A stretch of DNA of 64,000 nucleotides from Ktedonobacter robiniae (lineage in GTDB: Bacteria > Chloroflexota > Ktedonobacteria > Ktedonobacterales > Ktedonobacteraceae), in the NCBI RefSeq assembly GCF_016587375.1, contig NZ_BNJG01000002.1:1302001-1366000 (forward strand). The letters run 5' to 3'. Positions 17,260 through 25,233 of this stretch are shown piece after piece. The translations under genes and the position numbers were made by a program. Every line of letters starts with the position of its first letter. Position 1 is the first letter of the stretch. Below the pieces are notes generated by a model. It searched no databases. It saw nothing but the letters and a program-made list of their open reading frames with translations, and had not been told where the DNA came from.

Positions 17260-17326
17260 TGGTATATGGGTTGTGATGCATGCTGGCAGCCGTAGGCTGC
17301 CAGCATGCATCACAACCCATATACCA
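17260..17326. terminator. 32-bp palindrome between reductase and P450
   Basis: Perfect 32-bp arms (17260-17291, 17295-17326) around a 3-nt loop start 6 bp past the reductase stop and lie within the presumed P450 operon. It may stop or attenuate transcription between the electron carriers and P450. Confidence 0.8.
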
Positions 17327-17331
17327 AAACT

Positions 17332-18642
17332 CTATATGAGCACACGCGGAAAGCGGGCAGGTACTGGCTGGAGCGTGGTAGGTATGTCGAAGGAGGGCGA
17401 CTCTGGCGGGAAGGGCGCGGCGGCCGCGATCTGCTTCTCATAAAAGGGGAGCCATCTTCCATGATCAAAGCTGACCGCCGCCACCGTCCGGCCCTGGTAA
17501 CCGTAGGCAGCCACGAACTGGCGCTTCTCTACTGACCCCTGCATGATTACTACTTCGTCGGCAAAGGGTGGCAGACCCACGCACTTGATATTGACGCCGA
17601 ATTGCAGGGACCAGAAGGCGGGAATGGTCAGGTAGGGACGACACTCGGCCTGGGAGCTGAGCATATTATGCGCGGCAACCTCAGCCTGGGCTACGGCATT
17701 CCCCCAGTGCTCTAGCGCGACAAGCTGGTCGCTATACAAAGGATGAGGGAAGCTCGCAACATCGCCCGCCACAAAGACATCGCCAATGACGCGTCCATCG
17801 CTATCCAGGACTCGGCAATCAGCATCACAGGTCACGCCCATCTTCCCCACAGCCAGCCCTGAATCTTGCAGCCACTCGATATTGCGGACCGCGCCCAGGG
17901 CGACTATCGCCACATCTACATCCAGCGAACTACCATCGGAGAAATGCGCCCCGCGCAGGCGTCCACTCGCGTCTCCCTCCAGTGAGGAAACCATTGTATT
18001 GCAGCGCAGGTCTACTCCGCGCTGACGTTGCAGTTGGGCCGCCACAGAACCAATCTCACCGCCCAGCGCACCGATCAACGGCGACTCTCCCCGCTCGGCG
18101 ACCGTGACAGATAAACCCAGGTCCATGCAGACCGAAGCGATCTCGGAGCCGGTGAAGCCCGCGCCGATGATCAGCACGCGGCGCGGCTTCTGGTCCAAAA
18201 GCTGGCGTAAGTGCTGGGCGTCATCACGTGTGCGCAGGACTGCAACACCCTTCAGCGCTGCCTCGTTGGCCTTAAACCAGGGGCGCGCACGCGTCCCCGT
18301 CGCGATCAGTAGGCGATCAAAATCCACTGTCTCTCCATCGGCGAGCTGTACCTGCTTATTTGCTATATCCAGCCCGGTCGCGGCCACACCCAACCGCCAC
18401 TCCACATCATCCAGGGGCTGCAAACGTGGGAGGGTAGTGTGGTCTGCCGGTATCCAGCCACTCAAGACCTGTTTGGAGAGCGGGGGCCGATCATATGGCT
18501 CATATGGCTCGTCGCCAATCGTCGTCAGCTTGCCAATGAAGCCCTCCTTGCGCAAGATCTCGGCGGCCCGCAGACCCGCCAGAGAGGCGCCCACAATCAC
18601 AATATGGCCATTCTTCTTAAAGCTCTCTTCAACCTGCGTCAT
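17332..18642 (-). CDS. FAD-dependent ferredoxin reductase
   Basis: A 436-residue flavoprotein of the class that feeds P450 and dioxygenase ferredoxins. It has the FAD motif IVIVGASLAGLRAAEILRKE, the conserved YDRPPLSKQVL, the NAD(P)-binding IIGAGFTGSEIA, the second FAD motif DVFVAGDVASFP, and the C-terminal reductase domain ending in FDIPTTL. GGGAGGGAG precedes the ATG at 18642, one base after the ferredoxin stop, so translational coupling is likely. The longer start at 18690 lies inside the ferredoxin gene. Confidence 0.92.
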   Translation of the reverse strand: MTQVEESFKKNGHIVIVGASLAGLRAAEILRKEGFIGKLTTIGDEPYEPYDRPPLSKQVLSGWIPADHTTLPRLQPLDDVEWRLGVAATGLDIANKQVQLADGETVDFDRLLIATGTRARPWFKANEAALKGVAVLRTRDDAQHLRQLLDQKPRRVLIIGAGFTGSEIASVCMDLGLSVTVAERGESPLIGALGGEIGSVAAQLQRQRGVDLRCNTMVSSLEGDASGRLRGAHFSDGSSLDVDVAIVALGAVRNIEWLQDSGLAVGKMGVTCDADCRVLDSDGRVIGDVFVAGDVASFPHPLYSDQLVALEHWGNAVAQAEVAAHNMLSSQAECRPYLTIPAFWSLQFGVNIKCVGLPPFADEVVIMQGSVEKRQFVAAYGYQGRTVAAVSFDHGRWLPFYEKQIAAAAPFPPESPSFDIPTTLQPVPARFPRVLI

Positions 18643-18643
18643 A

Positions 18644-18898
18644 CTACGCTCCCTCCCTAACGAGCGCTTGCTCTTTCTGCTTGTCCTCATGACGACCTTT
18701 TGACCGCTCTACCTTCTCTATTAAAATGGCCTGGACGGGACAAGCAGCGGCAGCCCGCAGAATCTTCTCACGCAGGGCCTCGTCGGGATTGGCATTATAC
18801 ATAAGTGCCTCATCACCAATGAGCTTGAAGGCCTCTGGCGCGAGGAAGCAGCATTGGGCATATCCCTGGCAACGATTAAGATCAACAACGATTCGCAT
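18644..18898 (-). CDS. Ferredoxin for P450
   Basis: An 84-residue ferredoxin. Cysteines in LNRCQGYAQCCFLAPEAF and AAACPVQAI match the three-cysteine arrangement of [3Fe-4S] ferredoxins that serve bacterial P450s; the middle ligand of a [4Fe-4S] site is replaced by tyrosine/alanine. The charged tail after residue 60 (KGRHEDKQKEQ) is an addition. It is the first gene of ferredoxin-reductase-P450, with a MITE-like element immediately upstream at 18932-19094. Confidence 0.9.
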   Translation of the reverse strand: MRIVVDLNRCQGYAQCCFLAPEAFKLIGDEALMYNANPDEALREKILRAAAACPVQAILIEKVERSKGRHEDKQKEQALVREGA

Positions 18899-18931
18899 CT
18901 ATATTTCCTCCTCTTGTAAGGGCCTTTCAAA

Positions 18932-19094
18932 CCATAGGCGCCCCGTTTACGGCGCGCAAGGCGATTTATCGCACGAATACCGGATGGCTATCAACCATAT
19001 CACATGGAGAACATGCTCCGTTCTCCATAAATTGCACGTAATTTAATATTACTGCGATAAATCGCCTTACGCGCGATAAATCGGGTGTCTATGG
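18932..19094. mobile_element. MITE-like element, copy 3
   Basis: A 163-bp element has ends of 49 bp beginning CCATAG and both carrying AAGGCGATTTATCGCA. The interior holds an ATGGAGAAC/GTTCTCCAT hairpin and no gene. It sits between the TetR gene stop and the ferredoxin start and may displace or supply promoter elements for the P450 genes. Confidence 0.8.
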
Positions 19095-19103
19095 AAATTG
19101 GAC

Positions 19104-19694
19104 TTATATGTCGGGATGGAGCAGGTGATAGATCATAAGGGCGGCGGCCTGCACCTCGACCGCCATCTCCTGCTCGCTCTTCTCGTCGAGCATATCCGTC
19201 AGGCGCGAAACAATCGCCAGCAGCATCCAGGCGCAGGTCGAGCAGCGAATATCCTCGCGAATGTAGCCTGCCTGGCGCAACTGCTCCAGGTCCCACGTCA
19301 AACGCTCGTGCCTGCGCTGCTGATAGGCGCGCTCATGCTGCGCGAACTCAGGATCTAACAGTAAAAGTTCCTGGCGCGCACGCAGCAAACCACTTCTCTG
19401 GTAGAGAATTTTCCAGATGTAAGCCTCGGTCTCGGACAGGGTTAGCAAGCGCTGGGGAAGCACAAAAAGGCCGTCATCGTCCGCCTCCATCTCCTGACGA
19501 AACAGGGCCAGGAGCAACTGTTGCTTTGAGGCGAAGTAACTATAAAACACGCCCACGCTTACACCGCTCCGCTCCACAATTGCGTCTATAGTCGTCTCGG
19601 TATAGCCACGCTCACCAAACAATTCAAGCGCGGCCTGAAGTATTGCGTTATATTTGGCCCGGCTTCTCGCCTGCCGTGGAACTCTCTGACCCAT
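19104..19694 (-). CDS. TetR family transcriptional regulator
   Basis: A 196-residue TetR regulator. The N-terminal DNA-binding domain is ILQAALELFGERGYTETTID with VSVGVFYSYFASKQQLLLAL, and the rest is a helical ligand domain of normal length. It lies upstream of the ferredoxin-reductase-P450 genes on the same strand and downstream of the FAD oxidase gene. A perfect 22-bp-arm palindrome at 19765-19811 sits 70 bp before the start and is a candidate operator. The target genes are inferred from position only. Confidence 0.9.
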   Translation of the reverse strand: MGQRVPRQARSRAKYNAILQAALELFGERGYTETTIDAIVERSGVSVGVFYSYFASKQQLLLALFRQEMEADDDGLFVLPQRLLTLSETEAYIWKILYQRSGLLRARQELLLLDPEFAQHERAYQQRRHERLTWDLEQLRQAGYIREDIRCSTCAWMLLAIVSRLTDMLDEKSEQEMAVEVQAAALMIYHLLHPDI

Positions 19695-19764
19695 ACATAG
19701 TGCCTACATCTTTTTCGACTATCAAAATAGAAACGTGTATATGCGTTCTTGTTTTCATTATAGC

Positions 19765-19811
19765 AAACCCTGATATAGAAAGCAAGCGGCTTGCTTTCTA
19801 TATCAGGGTTT
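19765..19811. promoter_or_regulatory. 22-bp palindrome upstream of tetR
   Basis: Perfect 22-bp arms (19765-19786, 19790-19811) with a CGG loop. By position it could be a TetR operator, but its length is nearer that of the gene-end palindromes in this window. Confidence 0.55.
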
Positions 19812-19834
19812 TCCATTCACACACCCTTACCCCT

Positions 19835-19853
19835 GAGCGCCGCAGGCGCGAAG
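19835..19853. repeat. REP-like repeat B, copy 3
   Basis: GAGCGCCGCAGGCGCGAAG, identical to the copy at 5594, placed between two palindromes (19765-19811 and 19866-19922). Confidence 0.75.
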
Positions 19854-19865
19854 GCGCTCAAAAAA

Positions 19866-19922
19866 ATAGGTATGTTGGCATGGGTGGCGGGATTTGCCCG
19901 CCACCCATGCCAACATACCTAT
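19866..19922. terminator. 26-bp palindrome after the FAD oxidase gene
   Basis: Perfect 26-bp arms (19866-19891, 19897-19922) with a 5-nt loop, 12 bp beyond the oxidase stop. Confidence 0.8.
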
Positions 19923-19934
19923 AACACTAATTCT

Positions 19935-21503
19935 CTACGCCAGTGGAATGCTCTGGGCGAAGTGGAAGAAGTTGCCGGGATCATAGGTGGCCTTGATGCG
20001 TTTGAGGCGCGCCAAGTTGGAGCCATAGTAGGCCTGCTGCCAGTTGGGCAGGTCGGGATCGATATAGTTCTGGTACGAGGTGCCGGTGGCATAGGAGCGC
20101 ATGGCCTGCCAGGTGGAGCTAAGCCAGGAGCGGTTGGCCGCGACCAGGCTGTCCGAGTCGCCTGGCTCCCAGGTCGCGGTATATTGAGCCGAGAAGAGAG
20201 CATTGCGATGCGAGAAGGCCGTGGCATCGCCGGCGACGCGGTTGATCGCGCCACCATGCGCATCAATGCCAATGCCTCCGCCCGTGAAGTTCCCGTTGGC
20301 CTGGCGAGTATTAATCGCGTTGACCAGGGCATTAATGCCCGCTCGCGGAAGCGCGTTGGTGAAGTAGTCGGCCTTGGAGAGATCGATCTCGCGCTGTACC
20401 TGGCCCTGAGGCCCCATGCTGGGCAGGCGACACTGCTCCACGCTCTTGCCATAGCAACCAGCCTCGTAGAGCATGGCATCGCGCACGCCAGATTGCCATA
20501 CATAGCGGCTCGTCGGCGCGATCCCCAGGCGATCAATCAGTTGCTGGAGCTGCGCGTTGGCCGCGCCCTGGTCTCCCACATACACGCCATTTACGCGCAC
20601 CAGCGGGCCATCTTTAGTCGCTAGCAGCAGACAGTTAGACCAGAGTTCGTCGGGAGCCTGGGGTGCCCAGTTTTGCCAGGCATTCACAACATCCCCAGCG
20701 TTGTTCCACGCCCAACCCAGCGTAAAGAGCGTCACAGAGGAGAGCTGGTGTACCTTGAAGGTAAAGGAGGTCACAACACCAAAGTTGCCGCCGCCACCGC
20801 CACGCAAGGCCCAGAAGAGGTCTGGCTCCTGGCTCTCATTGCAGGTAACGACCCGCCCATTGGCCAGCACTACCTGCGCTCCCAGGAGGTTATCAGAGGT
20901 CAAACCATACTTCCGACCCAGAACACCAATACCCCCGCCCATAGTTAAACCCGCGATGCCCACCGAGGGGCAGGAGCCTGCGGGAATAATCACCCCCTGA
21001 TCAGTAAGCGCGGAATAGACATCGATCAAGCGCGCGCCTCCGCCAATAGTCGCGGTCCCCGCGCCCGTATCCACATTGACATCGCCCAGCTTCGTCATAT
21101 CCACAACCAAACCAGTGGTTGTGGAGTAGCCCGCGTAGGAATGCCCGCCCGAGCGAGGCGTGAAGGGCAGGTTAAAACGTCTGGCAAAGTTCAGGCAGGC
21201 CTTCACGTCCTCGGACGAGGCACAATACGCGATACCGGCTGGCTTGATATTATCGAAGCGCGGATTAAACAACTGGTGCGCGACATCATATTTGCTGTCT
21301 CCAGGCCGCACCAGCTCTCCCTTGAGGCGCTTCCCCAGGTTCACCCAATCAGCATCAGTCAGCGTCGGAGGCTTCGTCGGGCTCGCCGTCGCCTTAGGCG
21401 TTGCCGTAGCGGCGCTCACAATACCCGAGCCTCCACTCTGGCAGGCCGCCAGCAACGCGGATAAACCGCCTGCACCTAGCGCGAGAAATTTGCGCCGATC
21501 CAT
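19935..21503 (-). CDS. Secreted berberine-bridge-type FAD oxidase
   Basis: A 522-residue FAD-linked oxidase. The N-terminus is a twin-arginine signal (MDRRKFLALGAGGLSALLAA) followed at once by a lipobox cysteine, so the enzyme is probably folded, exported and lipid-anchored. The FAD_binding_4 domain has SGGHSYAGYSTT, whose His is the covalent attachment site, and SCPSVGIAGLTMGGGIG, whose Cys could make the flavin bicovalent. The BBE C-terminus YQNYIDPDL...YGSNLARLKRIKATYDP is intact. Relatives oxidise sugars or alkaloids. The start at 21503 is chosen over an upstream TTG because it gives a proper Tat signal. Confidence 0.9.
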   Translation of the reverse strand: MDRRKFLALGAGGLSALLAACQSGGSGIVSAATATPKATASPTKPPTLTDADWVNLGKRLKGELVRPGDSKYDVAHQLFNPRFDNIKPAGIAYCASSEDVKACLNFARRFNLPFTPRSGGHSYAGYSTTTGLVVDMTKLGDVNVDTGAGTATIGGGARLIDVYSALTDQGVIIPAGSCPSVGIAGLTMGGGIGVLGRKYGLTSDNLLGAQVVLANGRVVTCNESQEPDLFWALRGGGGGNFGVVTSFTFKVHQLSSVTLFTLGWAWNNAGDVVNAWQNWAPQAPDELWSNCLLLATKDGPLVRVNGVYVGDQGAANAQLQQLIDRLGIAPTSRYVWQSGVRDAMLYEAGCYGKSVEQCRLPSMGPQGQVQREIDLSKADYFTNALPRAGINALVNAINTRQANGNFTGGGIGIDAHGGAINRVAGDATAFSHRNALFSAQYTATWEPGDSDSLVAANRSWLSSTWQAMRSYATGTSYQNYIDPDLPNWQQAYYGSNLARLKRIKATYDPGNFFHFAQSIPLA

Positions 21504-21663
21504 TTCATCTATATGCTCAAAAATTGTCAATGCGCTATATCCTCATCTATATCAAAGTATTTATATATCAACGCCACTATGTAGCAAATTTTGCTTACAC
21601 TTTTACCAACGACATCGAGAGTCGATTCATCTCGCTAATTATTCCGGGCAGTGTATGGTGGCA

Positions 21664-21730
21664 CGACGCTGCTAAAGCACGCGTCTACATATCATGTGCT
21701 TATATGTAGACGCGTGCTTTAGCAGCGTCG
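21664..21730. terminator. 29-bp palindrome
   Basis: Perfect 29-bp arms (21664-21692, 21702-21730) with a 9-nt loop. It overlaps the last codons of the fragment at 21719-22110 and lies 160 bp upstream of the FAD oxidase. Confidence 0.8.
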
Positions 21731-22110
21731 GTCAGAGTACTTCTGCTTTATTATGTGACGGGCAGCCTTAAGAGCAGCCTCCCACTCATCTATATAGCGT
21801 TCTATTCTCACTCTAAACCAGCAGTGGTATCCATCTATATAATCGTCAATATCACCCTCAAGAACATAGACGTATTCGCCATACTCGAAGATCACCTGAT
21901 TCCGACTTTGCTGCAAATCCCAAAAGTCTAACGGGATGAAGAAATTGTCTTGAGAGTAATCAATCTCGCACTTTCTTCCTCTAATAAATCTGGGGAGCCA
22001 TCTTTTATGATAGCTCCCCAGTTCCCACGCACCTCCATGGGCGGCGGTTTTGTGTCTATGCCCAGACAGGATGCGAGCGCCCAGCGTAGGCGCGTACGTA
22101 TGTAGCGCTT
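21719..22110 (-). pseudogene. Open frame without a start; probable gene fragment
   Basis: A frame stays open for about 130 codons and reads like a real protein in its second half: KCEIDYSQDNFF, DFWDLQQSRNQVIFEYGEYV, DDYIDGYHCWF, YIDEWEAALKAARHIIK. There is no ATG or GTG in it; the first usable codon is a TTG at 21916, inside the conserved-looking part and without a ribosome binding site. The front half crosses a hairpin (about 21990-22020). I read it as the C-terminal piece of a truncated gene. The family is not recognised. A 65-residue TTG-started protein is the alternative. Confidence 0.5.
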
Positions 22111-22113
22111 TTA

Positions 22114-23142
22114 CTAGAAATTAAACTTGTCGATGTTGTCCTTGTCGAAGACGGTTGGCGGGCCAAGCAGGACTACGTTGTTCGCGCCAATAGTCTTCTT
22201 CCCAAGCTTGCCAGCGTCAAAGCTCTCGCCTTGCTGGCCCTTGATCTTACCCTGTACTAGGGCGCTTGCTGCGTAGTAAGCCAGGTAGCCAAGCTGACCG
22301 GGATCCCACAGGGCGAAGGAGGGACAGGTGCCATCCTTAACATACTTACGCATCTGGTTAGGCGTCCCCAGACCTGTGATCAGGACCTTTCCACCCTTAT
22401 TTACGGATTCGACGGCACGCGCGGCTGCGGCGATACCAACAGTCGTCGGTGAGATAATACCCTTGAGATTGGGATAGGCTTGCAGCAGGCCCAGGGTCTC
22501 GTTGAAGCTCTTCTGGTCATCATCGTTTCCGTACGCTACCTTTACAAGCTTCATATTCTTATAATCCGGCTTGCTCAGCTCGTCCTTCATAAACTGAATC
22601 CAGGTATTCTGATTGGTCGCGGTACTGGCCGCTGAGAGAATCGCGATATCGCCGGTGTAGTTGAGCTGCTTGGCCAGCGTCTGCACCTCGATGCGCCCGA
22701 TATCCTCAGAGTTCGCCTGATTAATAAAGACCTGACGCGCATCGGGCGCAACATCCGAGTCATAGCTAACGACCTTGATGCCCTGCTGAATGGCCCGCTT
22801 GAGCGAGGGAGCCAGGGCGTTTGGATCGTTCGCGGAGACAACAATAGCGCTCACATGCTGCTGTGTCAACGTGTTAATGTACGTCACCTGCTCCGAAGCG
22901 CTGGCATTCGATGGGCCGACCTGCTTGAAAGTTCCTTTCAGTTCACCCGCCGCGTCTTTGCCACCATTGGCAGCGGTGTCGAAATAGGGATTGTTGATGG
23001 CTTTCGGTAAGAACGCGACGTTTAGTGAAGTCCCGTTCCCGCCAGTAGCGCCCGCGTTGCCATCCGACGAACCGCCACAGGCCGCTAGAAGCAACAAAAT
23101 ACCAACCATGAATCCGAGGCCAAGTGTGCGAAACAGCTTCAT
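22114..23142 (-). CDS. CUT2 sugar ABC transporter, substrate-binding lipoprotein (RhaS-like)
   Basis: A 342-residue periplasmic-binding-type protein. It has a lipoprotein signal ending LLLLLAAC, then NVAFLPKAINNPYFDTAANG, IVVSANDPNALAPSLKRA, IKVVSYDSDV and the hinge elements of the rhamnose/autoinducer-2 group. AAGGAGGA precedes the ATG at 23142. It is the last gene of the transporter operon, 40 bp after a permease whose final codons contain a perfect 32-nt palindrome (23193-23224); such a hairpin often raises binding-protein mRNA over permease mRNA, though that is inference here. The sugar is not proven. Confidence 0.88.
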   Translation of the reverse strand: MKLFRTLGLGFMVGILLLLAACGGSSDGNAGATGGNGTSLNVAFLPKAINNPYFDTAANGGKDAAGELKGTFKQVGPSNASASEQVTYINTLTQQHVSAIVVSANDPNALAPSLKRAIQQGIKVVSYDSDVAPDARQVFINQANSEDIGRIEVQTLAKQLNYTGDIAILSAASTATNQNTWIQFMKDELSKPDYKNMKLVKVAYGNDDDQKSFNETLGLLQAYPNLKGIISPTTVGIAAAARAVESVNKGGKVLITGLGTPNQMRKYVKDGTCPSFALWDPGQLGYLAYYAASALVQGKIKGQQGESFDAGKLGKKTIGANNVVLLGPPTVFDKDNIDKFNF

Positions 23143-23182
23143 TGACTGTCCTCCTTCGTGACACACGTTAAGCGTAAAAAAG

Positions 23183-24196
23183 TTAGTGGCTCGGTGCTAC
23201 TGGCGCACGTGCGCCAGTAGCACCTTTGAGACGCCTGCGGGTTATGGTAGCCTGGATGCGTTGTGCCAAATTTGGCCCAAGCACTGAGAAGATCAATAAC
23301 ACGCCGATCACAGTGTTCTGGATATCGCCACTGATATTGGCGAGTCCCAGGGCGTTATGTAGCATCGCTATAATGATGAGCGAGAGGATTACGCCCACCA
23401 GACTCCCGCGACCACCACAGATATTGACACCACCCAGGAGCACAATTGTCACTACATCCAACTCAAAGCCGACCGCGTTATCGGCCCGCGCGCTCGCGAA
23501 ACGCGCGGTGAAGAGGATGCCAGCCAGCGCCGCGATGGCTCCTGAGATGACAAAGAGCGTCAGTTTCAGGCGGTCCACGCGAATGCCTGAGAAGCGTGCT
23601 GCCTCCTTATTATTGCCAACCGCAGAAATGCGGCGCCCAAAGCTGCTCCAATGCAGGAGGACCACAAAGACCAACGCGAGCACGATAAAGACCAGCACCG
23701 TCCAGGGAATCAAGGTACCTGGAACCACGCCAAAGCCGAAGTTGGTAAAGACCACGGAAAAATCGCTTACGGCCTGATCGCCAAGCACCACATAGGCCAG
23801 GCCGCGATACAGCCCCAGTGTACCCAGAGTCACCACCAGCGAGGGCAGACCCAGGCGTGTCACCGCCACTCCATTGAGCAGGCCCGCGCACGCCCCCAGC
23901 ACCAGCACCAGCAGCATGCCCAGGCCAATGGGCAATCCTGCGCGTACGCAGACACCCAGGACCACGCTTGCCAGGCCCAGAATCGAGGCCACCGAGAGAT
24001 CAATCTCGCCCACTACGATGATGAGCGTCATAGCCAGGGCCATGATGGCCTTCTCCATCACGTCGCTGGCCATCAGCGAAAAGTTAGAGAAGCTCAGGAA
24101 GTATGGTGAAAGCGAGCTACCAAGGATCATTACCAGCACTAACAGGACTAGCAACAGGGCCTCCCATGAGCCAACATTTTTCCGTAGCCAGTTCAT
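23183..24196 (-). CDS. CUT2 sugar ABC transporter permease (RhaQ-like)
   Basis: A 337-residue inner-membrane permease of the ribose/rhamnose type, with about eight to ten membrane helices. Characteristic stretches are VGEIDLSVASILGLASVV and the late loop VTIVLLGGVNICGGRGSLVG. The ATG at 24196 overlaps the stop of the preceding permease by ATGA, with GGAGG upstream, indicating coupling. The C-terminal codons lie in a perfect palindrome. Confidence 0.92.
   Translation of the reverse strand: MNWLRKNVGSWEALLLVLLVLVMILGSSLSPYFLSFSNFSLMASDVMEKAIMALAMTLIIVVGEIDLSVASILGLASVVLGVCVRAGLPIGLGMLLVLVLGACAGLLNGVAVTRLGLPSLVVTLGTLGLYRGLAYVVLGDQAVSDFSVVFTNFGFGVVPGTLIPWTVLVFIVLALVFVVLLHWSSFGRRISAVGNNKEAARFSGIRVDRLKLTLFVISGAIAALAGILFTARFASARADNAVGFELDVVTIVLLGGVNICGGRGSLVGVILSLIIIAMLHNALGLANISGDIQNTVIGVLLIFSVLGPNLAQRIQATITRRRLKGATGARAPVAPSH
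23193..23224. promoter_or_regulatory. 32-nt perfect palindrome inside the permease 3' end
   Basis: GGTGCTACTGGCGCAC and its exact complement overlap the last permease codons and precede the binding-protein gene. It is a candidate intercistronic mRNA stabiliser or attenuator. Confidence 0.6.
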
Positions 24197-25233
24197 CTCT
24201 GCCTCCGTGCAAGCAATCTGCGCCGTATCCAACGCGTGATAAAGGCGTCCAGGGTAACCGCCGCCAGGATCGCGGCCCCGTCGATAGCCTGGAGCCAGAA
24301 CTGAGAGAGCTTGAGCAGCGTCAGGGAGTTATCGATGGTACCCAGAATAATGGCGCCCAGAATGACGCCCAGGATCGTGCCCGAGCCACCAAAGATATTC
24401 ACGCCTCCTACCACGACCGCCGCGACCACCTGTAACTCCAGCCCCGAAGCGGCGCGCGCATCGACCGTGGCAAAACGCGCTCCCCAGAGCACGCCCGCCA
24501 GGCCACACAGCAAACCCGAGAGCACAAAAGTGCCGAAGATCAGCCAGTTACTGCGAATACCGACCAGCGAGGCAGCCTCGGGATTGCTCCCAATGGCGTA
24601 AAGCTGGCGACCAGAGCGGCTGTAGCGTAGGAGGAAGGTGAAGATCAGAGCCACGACCACGGCAAAGATGATTAGCGCTGGCACACCCAGAATCTTTGTC
24701 GTTGCCAGGGCGAGATAGCTATCCGGCACCTGGTAGGCTGTGACTTCGTTGCCACCTGCCATCATGAAGTCAAGGCCGCGAAAGACGTAGAGCGTACCCA
24801 GGGTAGCGACAATAGCTGGTACACGCCCCCAGCCCACTATCAGGCCGTTCACTGCTCCCAGCGCCAGGCCAACGATACAGCCCAATAAGGCTATGAGTAC
24901 GATATTGGTGCTCGGACTATTCTTGAGTGTGTTCGCGGCGATATAAGCCGTCAGACCAACAATGGAGCCAACCGAAAGATCTACGTTACGCGTGAGCACC
25001 ACTATGGTTTCGCCAACAGCTACAATAGCCAGGATCGCGATTGAAAGCAGGATCTGCTCCAGGTTGTCCAACCCTAGAAAGCGCGGCACCTGGACACTTA
25101 CTACAATCACGATCAGCAGCAGAACCGCCAGCAGGCCAAGCTCGCGCATCCGGCTCACCAGGTTCACAAAACGGCTACTACTGGCCCGCACTGGCGCGCG
25201 CGGCTTCTCCAGTTTGGTACTTGTTGTGCTCAT
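24193..25233 (-). CDS. CUT2 sugar ABC transporter permease (RhaP-like)
   Basis: A 346-residue permease with the family motif LTRNVDLSVGSIVGLTAYIA and VVAAVVVGGVNIFGGSGTIL near the C-terminus. It starts at 25233 within the stop of the ATPase gene (ATGA overlap) and ends within the start of the next permease. Two non-identical permeases suggest a heterodimeric channel, as in rhamnose and autoinducer-2 transporters. Confidence 0.92.
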   Translation of the reverse strand: MSTTSTKLEKPRAPVRASSSRFVNLVSRMRELGLLAVLLLIVIVVSVQVPRFLGLDNLEQILLSIAILAIVAVGETIVVLTRNVDLSVGSIVGLTAYIAANTLKNSPSTNIVLIALLGCIVGLALGAVNGLIVGWGRVPAIVATLGTLYVFRGLDFMMAGGNEVTAYQVPDSYLALATTKILGVPALIIFAVVVALIFTFLLRYSRSGRQLYAIGSNPEAASLVGIRSNWLIFGTFVLSGLLCGLAGVLWGARFATVDARAASGLELQVVAAVVVGGVNIFGGSGTILGVILGAIILGTIDNSLTLLKLSQFWLQAIDGAAILAAVTLDAFITRWIRRRLLARRQR

